Source of the DNA: Paenarthrobacter sp. JL.01a
GTDB lineage: Bacteria; Actinomycetota; Actinomycetes; Actinomycetales; Micrococcaceae
DNA: 64,000 nt
Assembly (NCBI RefSeq): GCF_025452095.1
Contig: NZ_CP104877.1
Location: forward strand, 2,108,001-2,172,000
Direction of reading: 5' to 3'
Below, one piece after another: positions 1-9,328 of the stretch. Under the pieces are notes generated by a model. The model was not told the origin of the DNA. It did no database searches and saw only the letters and a list, made by a program, of their open reading frames with translations. The translations under genes were made by a program, and so were the position numbers. The number at the start of each line of letters is the position of its first letter. Position 1 is the stretch's first letter.

Positions 1-373
1 AGGTCGGTCGCGTTGGCGATGTTCTGCCCGTCGAACCGGGTAATGATGTCTCCTGGCTGAATCGCCGCCGAGGCCCTACGGCAAGCTGCCCAACCTGGGG
101 GAGGGTCGCCGGGAACTTGGCGGACGGAAGGTCGCCCCGATCAGCCTTGACCACTGCCACATCGGTGGCGTCGTCTACTCCGACTACCGTGGCCGACGCT
201 GCAGACCCGTCCGCGAAGCGGATCTGGACGGACTTCAATGGCTTCTTTTCCTGGTCCTCCACCTCGTGGGCGTCCGTGACTATGACGAGGATGAGCAACA
301 CGGCGCCGAAAATGGCGGTCCACGTCCTCCCTGACGCCGTACCCGTGGCGGCCACTGGCTGGCTCGTACTCAT
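1..373 (-). pseudogene. Degraded HtrA/DegP-like serine protease (S1C), cut by window edge
   Basis: The ATG at 371-373 follows a GGGAG ribosome site. The reading frame gives a short cytoplasmic N-terminus, one membrane segment (about residues 19-33), then the trypsin-fold motifs TDAH (catalytic His loop), VQIRFADG, DDATDVAVVK (catalytic Asp) and PQVGQLAVG. After VGQLAVG the HtrA-like sequence stops. The next HtrA-like sequence, the PDZ motif IQPGDIITRFDGQNIANATDL at about 1-66, lies in a different frame. The segment that should carry the catalytic GNSGG serine loop, over 100 residues in the family, is missing. The membrane segment also runs almost directly into the His loop, so the first beta strands of the protease are missing too. 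I read this as a gene with one in-frame and one out-of-frame internal deletion; an assembly collapse is possible. Confidence 0.75.
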
Positions 374-544
374 TGGACTCCCGCTGCCTGTTCTGGCTGA
401 GTGGATGAGAGATGTACCTTTTTGAGTTTCCTCCAACTCCGACGTGCCCGCATGGTCCCCGGGCGTCCAAAAACCGCCTGGAATTGAACCCCCCAGGTCA
501 GCCACGGACCGGCCGGCGCAGGCTGCACAGTCTGCCGGCGCCCC

Positions 545-2161
545 CTAGTGTCCCGGCCGCGACCGGGCGGACCGCAGGCGCCAGGCACGCGTGGCGACGT
601 GCAAATTGAGGCGTGTCTCAGGGTCGCCCAGTTCAAAACCCGTGATCTGGCTGATGGACCTCAGCCGGTAACGCAGTGTGCTCCGGTGAATGGCCAGGCT
701 GTCCGCCGTGTCGTCATAGTTGCCGCCATGATCCAGATATTGCGCAAGGGTGTGCACCAGGTCAGATCCACGGCGGTCATCGTTGCTCAGCAGTGCGCCC
801 AGCCACTCCTCAACGTAACCTGCAAGGTCGGTTTCGCTGCCGGGCATGTCCAGGATGCGGTAGATCCCCAGTTGGTCATACCGGGTGAGCCCGTACGGCT
901 CGGTGGAATGTACACGGACGTGAAGGGCCCGCAGAGCTTCTCCATACGAGCGGGGTAGCTCCGTGAGATCGCGGCTCGGGCCCCCGATGCCCACAGCTCC
1001 GGTGGCGCTGCGCAGCGTCCTTGCCGCAACAACGAAGAGTTCTGTATCAAGCGGTTCGCCTGTCACCACGGCAACGGTAATATCCGCATGAACTGAAACG
1101 AGTGCGGGTATTTGCAGTTCGCGCAGCGTCCTCCGCAGGGCGATCGTCACAGTATCGTCCGTCCTGGGCGGTTGCCACTGAGCGACGAACACGTGCTGCG
1201 GACCCCGGATGTCGTATCCCAAGGCCTCTGCACGCACCATGGCCGTTTCTTGATCCATTCCAGAGACCAGTTCATGCACCAGGTCGCGGCCCAGCTTCAG
1301 TTCCAGTTGCGCCATGCTGCGGCGGTGGGACATCTCCACCTGCAAGAGCCGTGTTGCATACTGCAGGGCAAAGACGTCATCCGCAGTGTAGGGCAGGCCG
1401 TTTTCCAAGAGGCACATTGCCCCGAGCAGGTCCCTGTCCGGCAGGACCAGGGACACGAGCCTTTGTGGTTCCCGCACTGGCAAACCGGACGCGCGCCATA
1501 GTTGCTCTGTCCGGGACCTGTCCGCCGCGCTGGACCGGGGGTATGGGCGCACGGATTTGGTCCCGGCCACAGCGTGGATATTTCCGAACGCGTCCTCGAC
1601 GGTGACAGGGCGCCCCGTCACCACGGACAGCACTTCCGCCAACAGCGAGTTCCGCGACGTCATCCTTCCCAAGGGAGCGGTGAGGGCGCCATCCAACGCG
1701 TTTTGTATCGACGTCCGGGCTTCGAGGTGCATCACCGTCGCCGAGAGGGCACGCAATCTCTCGGCAAGCGCAGTTGCAGCGGGCTGCAGTGTGGCGTCCC
1801 GCTGCAGGTAGGTTCCCGGCTCCTCCTCGGCTGGCCGTCGTACCGTTGCACGGAGCGCGGTCATCTGGGACGGAGTTGGAACACGGCCGGCATGCAGGAC
1901 GAGGCATCCGTTCAGTTCTCCGCTGTCACCAAGCACACAGAGCGCGTATCGCCAGGCAGGTCCTGTTGCCGACGGCGCAGCATCCGTCCCTTCGGGTTGG
2001 TGGCCGTCGTCATGGTCCTGGGCCGTCGGTGCCCGGTCCGGGCTCGGAACCAAGTGGCCGTCCACCACGAGATACACAGCTGCTATAAAGCAGAATTCCA
2101 GTACGGAAACAGATCGTACGGCTACGCCAAGTACCTCCCCGGCCCCTCGTCGATAGAACAT
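545..2161 (-). CDS. PucR/CdaR-family transcriptional regulator
   Basis: 538 residues if the ATG at 2161 is used. The C-terminal about 60 residues are a classical PucR helix-turn-helix: YLDHGGNYDDTADSLAIHRS followed by TLRYRLRSI and a conserved LNLHVATRAWRL tail. Residues about 170-290 resemble a GAF-like sensory region (LLAEVLSVVTGRPVTVEDAFG). Such proteins usually sense a small metabolite and control a neighbouring purine, amino-acid or sugar-acid pathway; no obvious target is adjacent here. The first roughly 60 residues are poorly family-like and no good ribosome site precedes 2161, so a start further inside is possible. It is transcribed away from dnaK, so the 313-bp gap may hold both promoters. 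Confidence 0.85.
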   Translation of the reverse strand: MFYRRGAGEVLGVAVRSVSVLEFCFIAAVYLVVDGHLVPSPDRAPTAQDHDDGHQPEGTDAAPSATGPAWRYALCVLGDSGELNGCLVLHAGRVPTPSQMTALRATVRRPAEEEPGTYLQRDATLQPAATALAERLRALSATVMHLEARTSIQNALDGALTAPLGRMTSRNSLLAEVLSVVTGRPVTVEDAFGNIHAVAGTKSVRPYPRSSAADRSRTEQLWRASGLPVREPQRLVSLVLPDRDLLGAMCLLENGLPYTADDVFALQYATRLLQVEMSHRRSMAQLELKLGRDLVHELVSGMDQETAMVRAEALGYDIRGPQHVFVAQWQPPRTDDTVTIALRRTLRELQIPALVSVHADITVAVVTGEPLDTELFVVAARTLRSATGAVGIGGPSRDLTELPRSYGEALRALHVRVHSTEPYGLTRYDQLGIYRILDMPGSETDLAGYVEEWLGALLSNDDRRGSDLVHTLAQYLDHGGNYDDTADSLAIHRSTLRYRLRSISQITGFELGDPETRLNLHVATRAWRLRSARSRPGH

Positions 2162-2474
2162 TCAGTTGACCCGTCGTCTCTGTCCGCAGTGAGGGTCCGT
2201 CCGTGGCGGGGTGTGTGGCAGCAGACCCAAAAACGATCCCGCTCACTTCGACACTACGCTCGCGGAGCCTATTCTGGTAGGTCAGTTCAATGGAGCAGAT
2301 TTGGACCCGGGAGGTCATGCCGCCGTTTCCCTGCACGGGGCAGACTCGACCTTATTAGGCCACATGACAAAGCCCTTCGAGCCTCAGTGTCAGTCAGGGC
2401 GGGTGATCATGAGGTGAAATCTCGGGCGGACGTCGCCACAGAACAGGTCACGCCCACTAGGACCGGAGCGAGTC
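2162..2474. promoter_or_regulatory. Divergent promoter region between pucR-like gene and dnaK
   Basis: This is 313 bp without a gene. A weak promoter-like pair facing dnaK is visible: TTCGAC (2247-2252) and TATTCT (2270-2275), 17 bp apart, which would give a leader of about 195 nt. I looked for the HspR box (CTTGAGT-N7-ACTCAAG) and the HrcA/CIRCE box (TTAGCACTC-N9-GAGTGCTAA) and found neither. Regulation of the chaperone operon is therefore not explained by the two usual actinobacterial heat-shock repressors. Confidence 0.35.
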
Positions 2475-4361
2475 ATGGCCAAAGCAGTAGGAATCGATCT
2501 TGGAACCACCAACTCAGTGATCGCCGTCTGGGAAGGTGGGGAGGCCCGTGTTGTACCTAATGCAGAAGGGGCCCGGACCACGCCCTCGGTTGTGGCCTAT
2601 ACGGACGCCGGGGAACGGCTGGTGGGGCAACTCGCCCGTCGGCAGGCGATCCTCAACCCCAAGGGAACCATCACCTCGGCCAAACGGTTTATCGGCCGGC
2701 ACTACGACGAAATCACCGATGAAGCCAAGGCCGTGAGCTTCGACGTCGTAGCGGATGACAATGGCGTGGCCCGCTTTGCGGTCCAGGGCAAGAAAGTCGC
2801 GCCCGAAGAAGTAAGCGCGCTCGTCCTTCGTAAGTTGGTGGACGACGCTGCGAAGCAGTTGGGCGAAAAGGTCACCGAAGCAGTCATTACAGTTCCCGCG
2901 TACTTCAATGACGCCCAGCGCACTGCAACCAAGGATGCGGGCAGGATTGCCGGTCTGGAAGTGCTGCGCATCATCAATGAACCTACCGCTGCGGCTCTTG
3001 CCTACGGTATAGACAAACGCCAGCATGAGACGGTCTTGGTGTTCGACCTTGGCGGGGGAACCTTTGATGTGAGCCTGCTGGACGTGGGCGACGGCGTTGT
3101 GGAAGTCCGCTCGACGGCGGGTGATACGCACCTCGGAGGCGACGATTTTGACCGCCGCCTGGTCGATTACCTGGCCGACGGGTTCCAGAAGGAGAACGGC
3201 ATCGACCTTCGGTCGGACGCCCAAGCGTTGCAACGCCTGTTTGAGGCGGCCGAGAAGGCCAAAGTCGAGCTGAGTTCCGTGACCCAGACCCAGGTAAACC
3301 TGCCCTTTATAACGGCCGACGCCGCAGGCCCGAAGCATCTTACGACCACTATTCGACGCTCCGTTTTTGAAGAGATTACCCATGACTTGGTGGAACGCAC
3401 CATGGAGCCGGTCAAGCAGGCCATGGCCGACGCCAAGGTCACGGCCAACGACATCGATGAAGTGATCCTGGTGGGCGGTTCTACCCGCATCCCGGCCGTA
3501 CAGAACGTCGTTCGGCGCCTGACCGGCGGCAAAGATCCCAACATGAGCGTCAATCCCGATGAAGTCGTGGCCATCGGTGCGGCGATCCAGGCCGGTGTGC
3601 TCAAGGGTGAGGTCTCGGACGTCCTGCTGCTGGATGTGGTGCCGCTTTCGCTGGGGGTCGAGACCCGAGGGGGTGTGATGACCAAGGTCATCGAGCGCAA
3701 CACCACCATTCCGGCAAGGCGCAGCGAAGTGTTCTCCACCGCCGATGATAACCAGCCCGCCGTCGACGTGGTGGTCTTGCAGGGGGAGCGGGAACTTGCG
3801 GCGGACAATCGGGTGCTGGGCCGTTTCCAGCTGACCGATATCCGGCCTGCGCCCCGCGGCGAGCCGCAGATCGAGGTTACGTTCGACGTCGATGCCAACG
3901 GCATCCTGAATGTCACGGCACGTGACAAGGACACGGGCAAGGAGCAGGGCATCACTATCAGCGAAGGCTCCAACCTCGACGCCAAAGAAGTCGAGCGCAT
4001 GATTGCCGAGGCTGAGTCCCACAGAAGCGAGGACCTGCAGAGCCGGGAGCGGATAGACGCACTCAACGAACTCGATGCTGTGGCCTATCGGGTGGAACGG
4101 ACCATGAACGAACTCGGTGACAGGGTCGCCGCGCACGACAAGGCTCGGGCCGAACTGCTGATCGGGCAGGCGCGCGACGCGGTCAATAACCAGGCGGAGG
4201 CATCCACTGCGAGGGAACTCGTCTCCGAACTTCAGCAACTTCAGGCGGCGCTCAGTGCGTCAGACTCTTCCGTGGGCGCGGCCGGACCCGGGGTCTCCGA
4301 CCAGCAATCCAGCGGGGTGGACGACGATGACATCGTCGACGCAGAGTTCGATCGTGGCTAG
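2475..4361 (+). CDS. dnaK: Molecular chaperone DnaK (Hsp70)
   Basis: ATP-driven chaperone that binds exposed hydrophobic segments of client proteins in the cytoplasm. 628 residues, full length. The N-terminal actin-like ATPase shows phosphate-1 IDLGTTNS (residues 7-14), the second phosphate loop [12 protein letters not shown] and the adenosine motif VGGSTRIP. The interdomain linker appears as [13 protein letters not shown], followed by the substrate-binding beta domain, an alpha lid and a C-terminal [10 protein letters not shown] tail typical of bacterial DnaK. First gene of a tight operon with grpE, dnaJ, cbpM, clpB and a thioredoxin. Actinobacteria usually also carry dnaK-grpE-dnaJ-hspR; the CbpA/CbpM partners here suggest this is a second, specialised chaperone set, which is inference. 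Confidence 0.97.
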   Translation: MAKAVGIDLGTTNSVIAVWEGGEARVVPNAEGARTTPSVVAYTDAGERLVGQLARRQAILNPKGTITSAKRFIGRHYDEITDEAKAVSFDVVADDNGVARFAVQGKKVAPEEVSALVLRKLVDDAAKQLGEKVTEAVITVPAYFNDAQRTATKDAGRIAGLEVLRIINEPTAAALAYGIDKRQHETVLVFDLGGGTFDVSLLDVGDGVVEVRSTAGDTHLGGDDFDRRLVDYLADGFQKENGIDLRSDAQALQRLFEAAEKAKVELSSVTQTQVNLPFITADAAGPKHLTTTIRRSVFEEITHDLVERTMEPVKQAMADAKVTANDIDEVILVGGSTRIPAVQNVVRRLTGGKDPNMSVNPDEVVAIGAAIQAGVLKGEVSDVLLLDVVPLSLGVETRGGVMTKVIERNTTIPARRSEVFSTADDNQPAVDVVVLQGERELAADNRVLGRFQLTDIRPAPRGEPQIEVTFDVDANGILNVTARDKDTGKEQGITISEGSNLDAKEVERMIAEAESHRSEDLQSRERIDALNELDAVAYRVERTMNELGDRVAAHDKARAELLIGQARDAVNNQAEASTARELVSELQQLQAALSASDSSVGAAGPGVSDQQSSGVDDDDIVDAEFDRG

Positions 4362-4369
4362 GAACGACC

Positions 4370-4924
4370 ATGAGAGACCAGGCAGGGGCCGCAGAAAAGG
4401 CCCATCAAGAAAGTGCCCAAACAAACAGCAGCCCGCCCGATGAAACTGATGAGAGGGAGACCGATGCAGTGGCACAGGGGGATGCCTTGGCCAAGATGGA
4501 GGATCAGTGGCGCCGTGCGCTCGCAGACGCGGACAACCTCCGAAAGCGCGCTGCGCGGGAGGGCACCCAGCTAAGGGCACAGGAACGCGCAGCGGTGTCC
4601 TTGGCGTGGCTGCCCGTGTTGGACAATCTGGAACTGGCGTTGGAGCACGCGCCTGCGGGTGGAAGTGACCCATTTGTGGAGGGGATAGTTTCAATCCGGC
4701 AACAGGCCGTGGATACCCTGGCGCGTCTGGGCTACCCACGAATCGATGCTGAGAACGTGCCCTTCGATCCCCGGATCCATGAGGTTGTCAGCGTGGTTGA
4801 AACTGACGACGTTCCCCCTGGGACGCTGGTGAGGGTGCTGCGTCCTGGCTATGGAAGTCCGGAGCACACGCTACGGCCAGCCGCCGTTGTGGTGAGCCGG
4901 GCGGTGACCCCGGATCGTGGCTGA
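4370..4924 (+). CDS. grpE: Nucleotide exchange factor GrpE
   Basis: Co-chaperone that releases ADP from DnaK. 184 residues. A charged, disordered N-terminus is followed by the coiled-coil/beta structure typical of GrpE: EDQWRRALADADNLRKRAAR, LPVLDNLELALEHA, and the C-terminal signature FDPRIHEVVSVVETDDVPPG with LRPGYG. It starts 8 bp after the dnaK stop codon and overlaps the GTG start of dnaJ by 8 bp, consistent with translational coupling. Confidence 0.95.
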   Translation: MRDQAGAAEKAHQESAQTNSSPPDETDERETDAVAQGDALAKMEDQWRRALADADNLRKRAAREGTQLRAQERAAVSLAWLPVLDNLELALEHAPAGGSDPFVEGIVSIRQQAVDTLARLGYPRIDAENVPFDPRIHEVVSVVETDDVPPGTLVRVLRPGYGSPEHTLRPAAVVVSRAVTPDRG

Positions 4925-5849
4925 GGATTACTATTCGGTTCTGGGGGTCACCCGCACAGCGAAGCCAGACGAGATCCAGCGCGCTTACCGGAAACTCGCA
5001 AGAAGGCATCATCCCGATGTCAACCGCGATCCTGGTGCCGCGGACAGGTTCAAGGAAATCGGTGAGGCCTACGATACGTTGTCGGATCCTGAAAGCAGGG
5101 CCCGTTATGACCGCTTCGGTGCCGAATACCGGCAGTACTCCGGCAGCGGCGGGCGTCCGGGTACGAGAGGCGCCGGGCCCGGCCCGAGGCCGGGTCCGCG
5201 GGCCGGGCGCACCGCCTATGGCAACGCGCACGTGAATCCTGGAGACGACGTCGACTGGGAGGATCTGCTGGGTGGCTGGTTCCGGCAACAGGCAGGAGGC
5301 GCGGCCCGGGGAGCGGACCACGAAGCCGAGCTCTGGTTGCCCCTCGGAGAGGCGGTCCGTGGCGGCCGGCGGACCGTTCGCCTGGCCCAGCAGGATGGTG
5401 CAACCCGGGACTACGACATTGACGTGCCCCCCGGCGTGCTCGACGGACAGCGTATTCGGCTTGCGGGGGAGGGCGCTGCGGGACGGGAAGGCGGTCCGCC
5501 GGGGGATCTGTCACTGACTGTGCGCATCCAACCGGACGCCACATACCGGCTTGAGGGACGGGACATCCACTTCGATCTTCCTGTCACTCCCTCCGAGGCC
5601 GCCTTGGGGGCCAGGGTCAAGGTAAACGCGCCGTCGGGACCGGTCACGATTACCGTCCCGGAGGGTTCCTCCAGTGGTCGCAGGCTCCGGCTTCGGGGCC
5701 AGGGCATGCCTGACCCCGGCGGACAGCCAGGGAATCTCTACGCAGAGATCCGCGTCATGGTGCCGCCGCGGCTTAGCAGTAAGGTGCGCAAGCTATACGA
5801 GCAGCTTGGCGAGGTATCCGATTTCCACCCGAGGGAGGGGCTGCTATGA
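4917..5849 (+). CDS. DnaJ-class J-domain co-chaperone, CbpA type (no zinc finger)
   Basis: Stimulates DnaK ATPase and delivers clients. 310 residues starting at GTG 4917 inside the end of grpE. The N-terminal J domain (residues about 4-68) has the catalytic HPD at 32-34 in ARRHHPDVNRD. A Gly/Pro/Arg-rich linker (about 78-105) follows, then the two C-terminal beta-barrel client domains (LWLPLGEAVRGGRRTVRL, VPPGVLDGQRIRLAGEG, VTIPEG-like TVPEGSSSGRRLRLRGQGMP). The four CxxCxGxG zinc repeats of class A DnaJ are absent, so this is a class B/CbpA-like protein, consistent with the CbpM-like gene that follows with a 4-bp overlap. Confidence 0.92.
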   Translation: MAEDYYSVLGVTRTAKPDEIQRAYRKLARRHHPDVNRDPGAADRFKEIGEAYDTLSDPESRARYDRFGAEYRQYSGSGGRPGTRGAGPGPRPGPRAGRTAYGNAHVNPGDDVDWEDLLGGWFRQQAGGAARGADHEAELWLPLGEAVRGGRRTVRLAQQDGATRDYDIDVPPGVLDGQRIRLAGEGAAGREGGPPGDLSLTVRIQPDATYRLEGRDIHFDLPVTPSEAALGARVKVNAPSGPVTITVPEGSSSGRRLRLRGQGMPDPGGQPGNLYAEIRVMVPPRLSSKVRKLYEQLGEVSDFHPREGLL

Positions 5850-6154
5850 GCCGGGAATTTCCACTCGCCTATCCGTGGCGCTTGAATCTCGAGGCTGTGG
5901 CACGCAGCAGCGGTGTCCATCCCGACGTCGTCATGCGGTTCGTAGAGCTTGATCTCATTCGCCCGTTGGGCGATGCGCCGGGCGGGCCGTGGTTCAGTCC
6001 CGGGGTCCCGGGGCTTATTGCCCGCGTCTTGAGACTTCATTCGGAGCTTTCACTTAATTACGCGGCAATCCCGCTGGTACTCGACTTGCTGGTGCGGGTC
6101 GACTTGCTGGAACGACGACTGGTTGAAATCACGCAGGTGGAAGGGACAGCTTAA
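5846..6154 (+). CDS. CbpM-like chaperone modulator, MerR-type helix-turn-helix
   Basis: 102 residues; the start overlaps the dnaJ stop (ATGA). The N-terminus LNLEAVARSSGVHPDVVMRF followed by VELDLIRP is a MerR-like winged helix. The C-terminal half is a helical segment (LRLHSELSLNYAAIPLVLDL) seen in CbpM, the protein that binds the J domain of CbpA and blocks its action on DnaK. The alternative reading is an HspR-type repressor, but HspR normally has a recognisable longer MerR domain and its DNA box was not seen upstream. Placement directly after a CbpA-type J protein favours the CbpM reading. It sits directly before clpB, whose ATG follows the stop codon at once. Confidence 0.75.
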   Translation: MSREFPLAYPWRLNLEAVARSSGVHPDVVMRFVELDLIRPLGDAPGGPWFSPGVPGLIARVLRLHSELSLNYAAIPLVLDLLVRVDLLERRLVEITQVEGTA

Positions 6155-8791
6155 ATGAACATGGAGAGCTTGACGCAGAAGTCGCAGGAGGCCTTGGCGG
6201 AGGCCCAACGGATTGCCCAGCGGAACGGCCACACTGAAACAGACGGCGAACACCTGCTGCTGGCCTTGCTGGAGCAGGAGGATGGCCTTGTCCCACGATT
6301 GCTGACCGGGATGCAGGTGGACGTGGATGAGTTGAGGGCTGATGCTGAAGCAGAGCTGAGACGCAAACCAAAGGTCACCGGCCCGGGGGCAGCGCCTGGG
6401 CAGTTATATGTGAGCCGCAGGCTTGGCGCACTTCTGGACGCATCGGAACGCGAAGCCAAGCGGCTCAAGGATGAGTACGTCTCCGTGGAACACCTGTTGG
6501 TTGCCCTCGCGGAAGAAGGCCGGTCCACTGCGGCCGGCAGGGTTCTGGCTGACCACGGGGTCACCCGCGAGGCATTCCTTTCGGTACTGACACAAGTACG
6601 GGGAAATCAGCGCGTCACTTCGGCAACCCCGGAACAGACCTACGAGGCTTTGGAGAAGTACGGCCGTGATCTGGTGACGGACGCCCGCACCGGAAAGCTC
6701 GATCCGGTGATCGGCCGCGACGCGGAAATCCGGCGGGTCGTGCAGATACTTTCGCGTAAGACCAAGAACAATCCGGTGCTCATCGGGGAGCCCGGGGTGG
6801 GCAAGACCGCCATCGTGGAGGGTCTGGCCCAGCGGATCGTCCGGCAGGATGTTCCTGAGGGACTGAAGAACAAGACCATCTTCTCGCTGGATTTGAGCGC
6901 CCTTGTGGCCGGCGCCAAGTATCGCGGCGAATTCGAAGAGCGTTTGAAAGCCGTACTGGCCGAGGTATTGGCCGCAGAGGGCAGGATCCTGCTGTTTGTC
7001 GACGAGTTGCATACCGTCGTCGGTGCAGGTGCGTCGGAGGGGTCCATGGACGCCGGCAACATGCTCAAGCCAATGCTGGCCCGCGGTGAGCTGCACATGA
7101 TCGGGGCGACCACCCTCGACGAATACCGAAAACACATCGAGTCGGACGCGGCCCTGGAACGCCGCTTTCAGCCGGTCATTGTTGAGGAACCGGACGTGGA
7201 AGATGCGATTTCAATTCTTCGCGGGCTGCGGGAACGGTTGGAGGTGTTCCACGGCGTCCGGATCCAGGACAGTGCTTTGGTGGCTGCTGCCACCTTGTCC
7301 CATCGGTACATCACAGACCGGTTCCTTCCGGACAAAGCCATTGACCTCGTGGATGAGGCGTGTGCCCGGCTGCGGACGGAAATAGATTCGATGCCTGCGG
7401 AACTGGATGAGCTCACCCGGAAGGTCACCCGGCTCGAAATTGAAGAGGCGGCACTCTCGAAGGAGTCCGATCCTGCCAGCAAGGCCCGGCTCGAGGAGTT
7501 GAGGCGTGAATTGGCGGACCTGCGGTCCGGGGCCGACGCGAAGCGGGCTCAATGGGAAGCCGAGCGCCGGGCCATCCACAAGCTGCAGGAAATCCGTAGT
7601 GAGCTCGAGCGGTTGCGGCAGGAGGCTGAGGAAGCGGAGCGGAACTACGACCTGAACCGCGCGGCGGAGCTGCGTTACGGCAAACTTGCCGACCTCGAAC
7701 GACGGCTTGCTGCCGAGGAGGAACGCCTGACCGCGAAACAGGGGGAAAAACGACTGCTTCGCGAGGTCGTTACTGAGGACGAGATCTCTGACATCGTCGC
7801 CGCCTGGACGGGCATTCCGGTGGCCCGCCTGAAGCAGGGCGAACGTGAAAAAGTTCTGCATCTGGACGAAATTTTGCGCGGCAGAGTCGTGGGACAGGAA
7901 GAGGCAATCAGCGCGGTATCGGACGCCATCATCCGTGCCCGCTCCGGAATTCGGGATCCTCGTCGGCCCATAGGTTCCTTTATCTTCCTCGGTCCCACCG
8001 GCGTCGGAAAGACCGAGCTGGCGAAGGCACTGGCTGCGGCGCTCTTCGACAGCGAGAACGCAATGATCCGCCTGGACATGAGCGAGTACCAGGAGCGCCA
8101 CACCGTGAGCCGCCTGCTGGGGGCGCCTCCCGGCTATGTCGGTTACGACGAAGGCGGACAGCTCACCGAAGCCGTGCGTCGAAAGCCATATTCGGTGGTG
8201 CTGTTCGATGAGGTGGAAAAAGCCCACCCGGACATTTTCAATACCTTGCTCCAGGTCCTCGACGATGGGCGGATTACGGATTCGCAGGGCAGGACGGTCG
8301 ATTTCCGCAATACAGTGATCATCATGACCTCCAACATCGGCTCGCAGTATCTTTTGGAGGGTTCCGCAGAGGGCGGGACGATCACAGAGGATGCCCGCCG
8401 CATGGTGATGGGAGAGCTCCGGGCCCATTTCCGCCCCGAGTTCCTCAACCGTGTAGACGATACTGTCCTGTTTGCGCCCTTGGGACTTCCGCAGATCGAG
8501 CGTATCGTCGACCTCCAGTTCCAGCAGTTGCGGCAACGGCTCGCCGAGCAGCAGATAGAGCTCCACCTGACCGAGGAAGCGCGCCTTCTCATTGCCGAAC
8601 GCGGCTTCGATCCGGTCTACGGAGCGCGTCCCCTGCGTCGCTATATTTCCCATGTGGTGGAAACCCAGGTGGGCCGTGCCCTGCTCCGTGGCAGCATTGC
8701 GGAGGGCGGAGTGGTGACAGTGACCCCATCCGGCGGAGAGCTGGTGGTTGAATACAGCGCCATGGACCTGGAGGAGGCCGCAACACCATGA
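6155..8791 (+). CDS. clpB: ATP-dependent disaggregase ClpB (Hsp100)
   Basis: Hexameric AAA+ unfoldase that, with DnaK, pulls proteins out of aggregates. 878 residues, full length. Order: N-terminal Clp_N repeat domain (about 5-150); first AAA module with Walker A GEPGVGKT at 211-218 and Walker [15 protein letters not shown]; a long coiled-coil middle domain (about 405-530, [20 protein letters not shown] region) that docks DnaK; second AAA module with Walker A GPTGVGKT at 613-620 and the sensor/[12 protein letters not shown] motif; and the C-terminal D2-small domain. The middle domain distinguishes ClpB from ClpC/ClpA. No gap before it and a 4-bp overlap with the thioredoxin gene place it inside the operon. 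Confidence 0.97.
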   Translation: MNMESLTQKSQEALAEAQRIAQRNGHTETDGEHLLLALLEQEDGLVPRLLTGMQVDVDELRADAEAELRRKPKVTGPGAAPGQLYVSRRLGALLDASEREAKRLKDEYVSVEHLLVALAEEGRSTAAGRVLADHGVTREAFLSVLTQVRGNQRVTSATPEQTYEALEKYGRDLVTDARTGKLDPVIGRDAEIRRVVQILSRKTKNNPVLIGEPGVGKTAIVEGLAQRIVRQDVPEGLKNKTIFSLDLSALVAGAKYRGEFEERLKAVLAEVLAAEGRILLFVDELHTVVGAGASEGSMDAGNMLKPMLARGELHMIGATTLDEYRKHIESDAALERRFQPVIVEEPDVEDAISILRGLRERLEVFHGVRIQDSALVAAATLSHRYITDRFLPDKAIDLVDEACARLRTEIDSMPAELDELTRKVTRLEIEEAALSKESDPASKARLEELRRELADLRSGADAKRAQWEAERRAIHKLQEIRSELERLRQEAEEAERNYDLNRAAELRYGKLADLERRLAAEEERLTAKQGEKRLLREVVTEDEISDIVAAWTGIPVARLKQGEREKVLHLDEILRGRVVGQEEAISAVSDAIIRARSGIRDPRRPIGSFIFLGPTGVGKTELAKALAAALFDSENAMIRLDMSEYQERHTVSRLLGAPPGYVGYDEGGQLTEAVRRKPYSVVLFDEVEKAHPDIFNTLLQVLDDGRITDSQGRTVDFRNTVIIMTSNIGSQYLLEGSAEGGTITEDARRMVMGELRAHFRPEFLNRVDDTVLFAPLGLPQIERIVDLQFQQLRQRLAEQQIELHLTEEARLLIAERGFDPVYGARPLRRYISHVVETQVGRALLRGSIAEGGVVTVTPSGGELVVEYSAMDLEEAATP

Positions 8792-9216
8792 AAAACTCCA
8801 TTATCAAATGTCCCCATTGCGGCAAATCGAACCGCGTCCCCGCCGTAGCCGAGGGCCGGCCGCGTTGCGGACATTGCCACCGCGACCTTCCCTGGGTGGT
8901 GGAAGCCGGGGACGATGACTTCGGTGAAATCGCCGAGCGGTCCGGCGTTCCGGTGATGGTGGACTTCTGGGCGGTGTGGTGCGGGCCCTGCCGGATGGTG
9001 AGCCCGGTGCTGGACCAGTTGGCGCACGAACGCGCGGGGCAGATCAAACTCGTCAAGGTCGATGTGGACCGCTCGCCGCAGCTCTCCGCCAGATTCGCCA
9101 TTCAGGCCGTGCCGACGTTGATGGTCATCGTCGACGGCAAAATTGTCGCGCGGCAGGCCGGCGCAGCTCCGGCCCCCGTGCTGAGGTCCTGGCTTGAAGG
9201 GGCACTGACCGGCTGA
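8788..9216 (+). CDS. Thioredoxin 2-type protein with N-terminal zinc ribbon
   Basis: 142 residues. The N-terminus has two CxxC pairs, CPHC (8-11) and CGHC (27-30), a zinc ribbon as in TrxC/thioredoxin 2. A complete thioredoxin fold with active site WCGPC (64-68) and the cis-proline motif AVPTLMV follows. Thioredoxin 2 proteins reduce disulfides under oxidative stress, with the zinc ribbon as a redox-sensitive element. The start overlaps the end of clpB (ATGA), so it is the last gene of the chaperone operon. The coupling implies that reduction of oxidised or aggregated client proteins is produced together with refolding capacity. Confidence 0.93.
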   Translation: MKNSIIKCPHCGKSNRVPAVAEGRPRCGHCHRDLPWVVEAGDDDFGEIAERSGVPVMVDFWAVWCGPCRMVSPVLDQLAHERAGQIKLVKVDVDRSPQLSARFAIQAVPTLMVIVDGKIVARQAGAAPAPVLRSWLEGALTG

Positions 9217-9328
9217 CACCCCAGGAAACTGACGACGGCGGGCGGTCGGTGACCGCGGGCCGGGCTGCGAGCTGGAAATCGACCGGCGGTATGTTCGACC
9301 AGGCAGCGGAGCCAAGCCCCAGGCAGAG

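Noticed and set aside
2162..2474. HspR (HAIR) or HrcA (CIRCE) operator before dnaK
   Set aside because: I scanned for both consensus repeats and found no convincing match.
2514..4238. Long open frame antisense to dnaK (574 codons)
   Set aside because: It mirrors the codon bias of dnaK; the translation matches no family and dnaK on the other strand is certain.
7211..8653. Long open frame antisense to clpB (480 codons)
   Set aside because: Shadow of the clpB reading frame in high-GC DNA.
9242..9256. Short hairpin GCGGTC/GACCGC between the thioredoxin and kinase genes
   Set aside because: Only six base pairs in very G+C-rich DNA; too common by chance to call a terminator.
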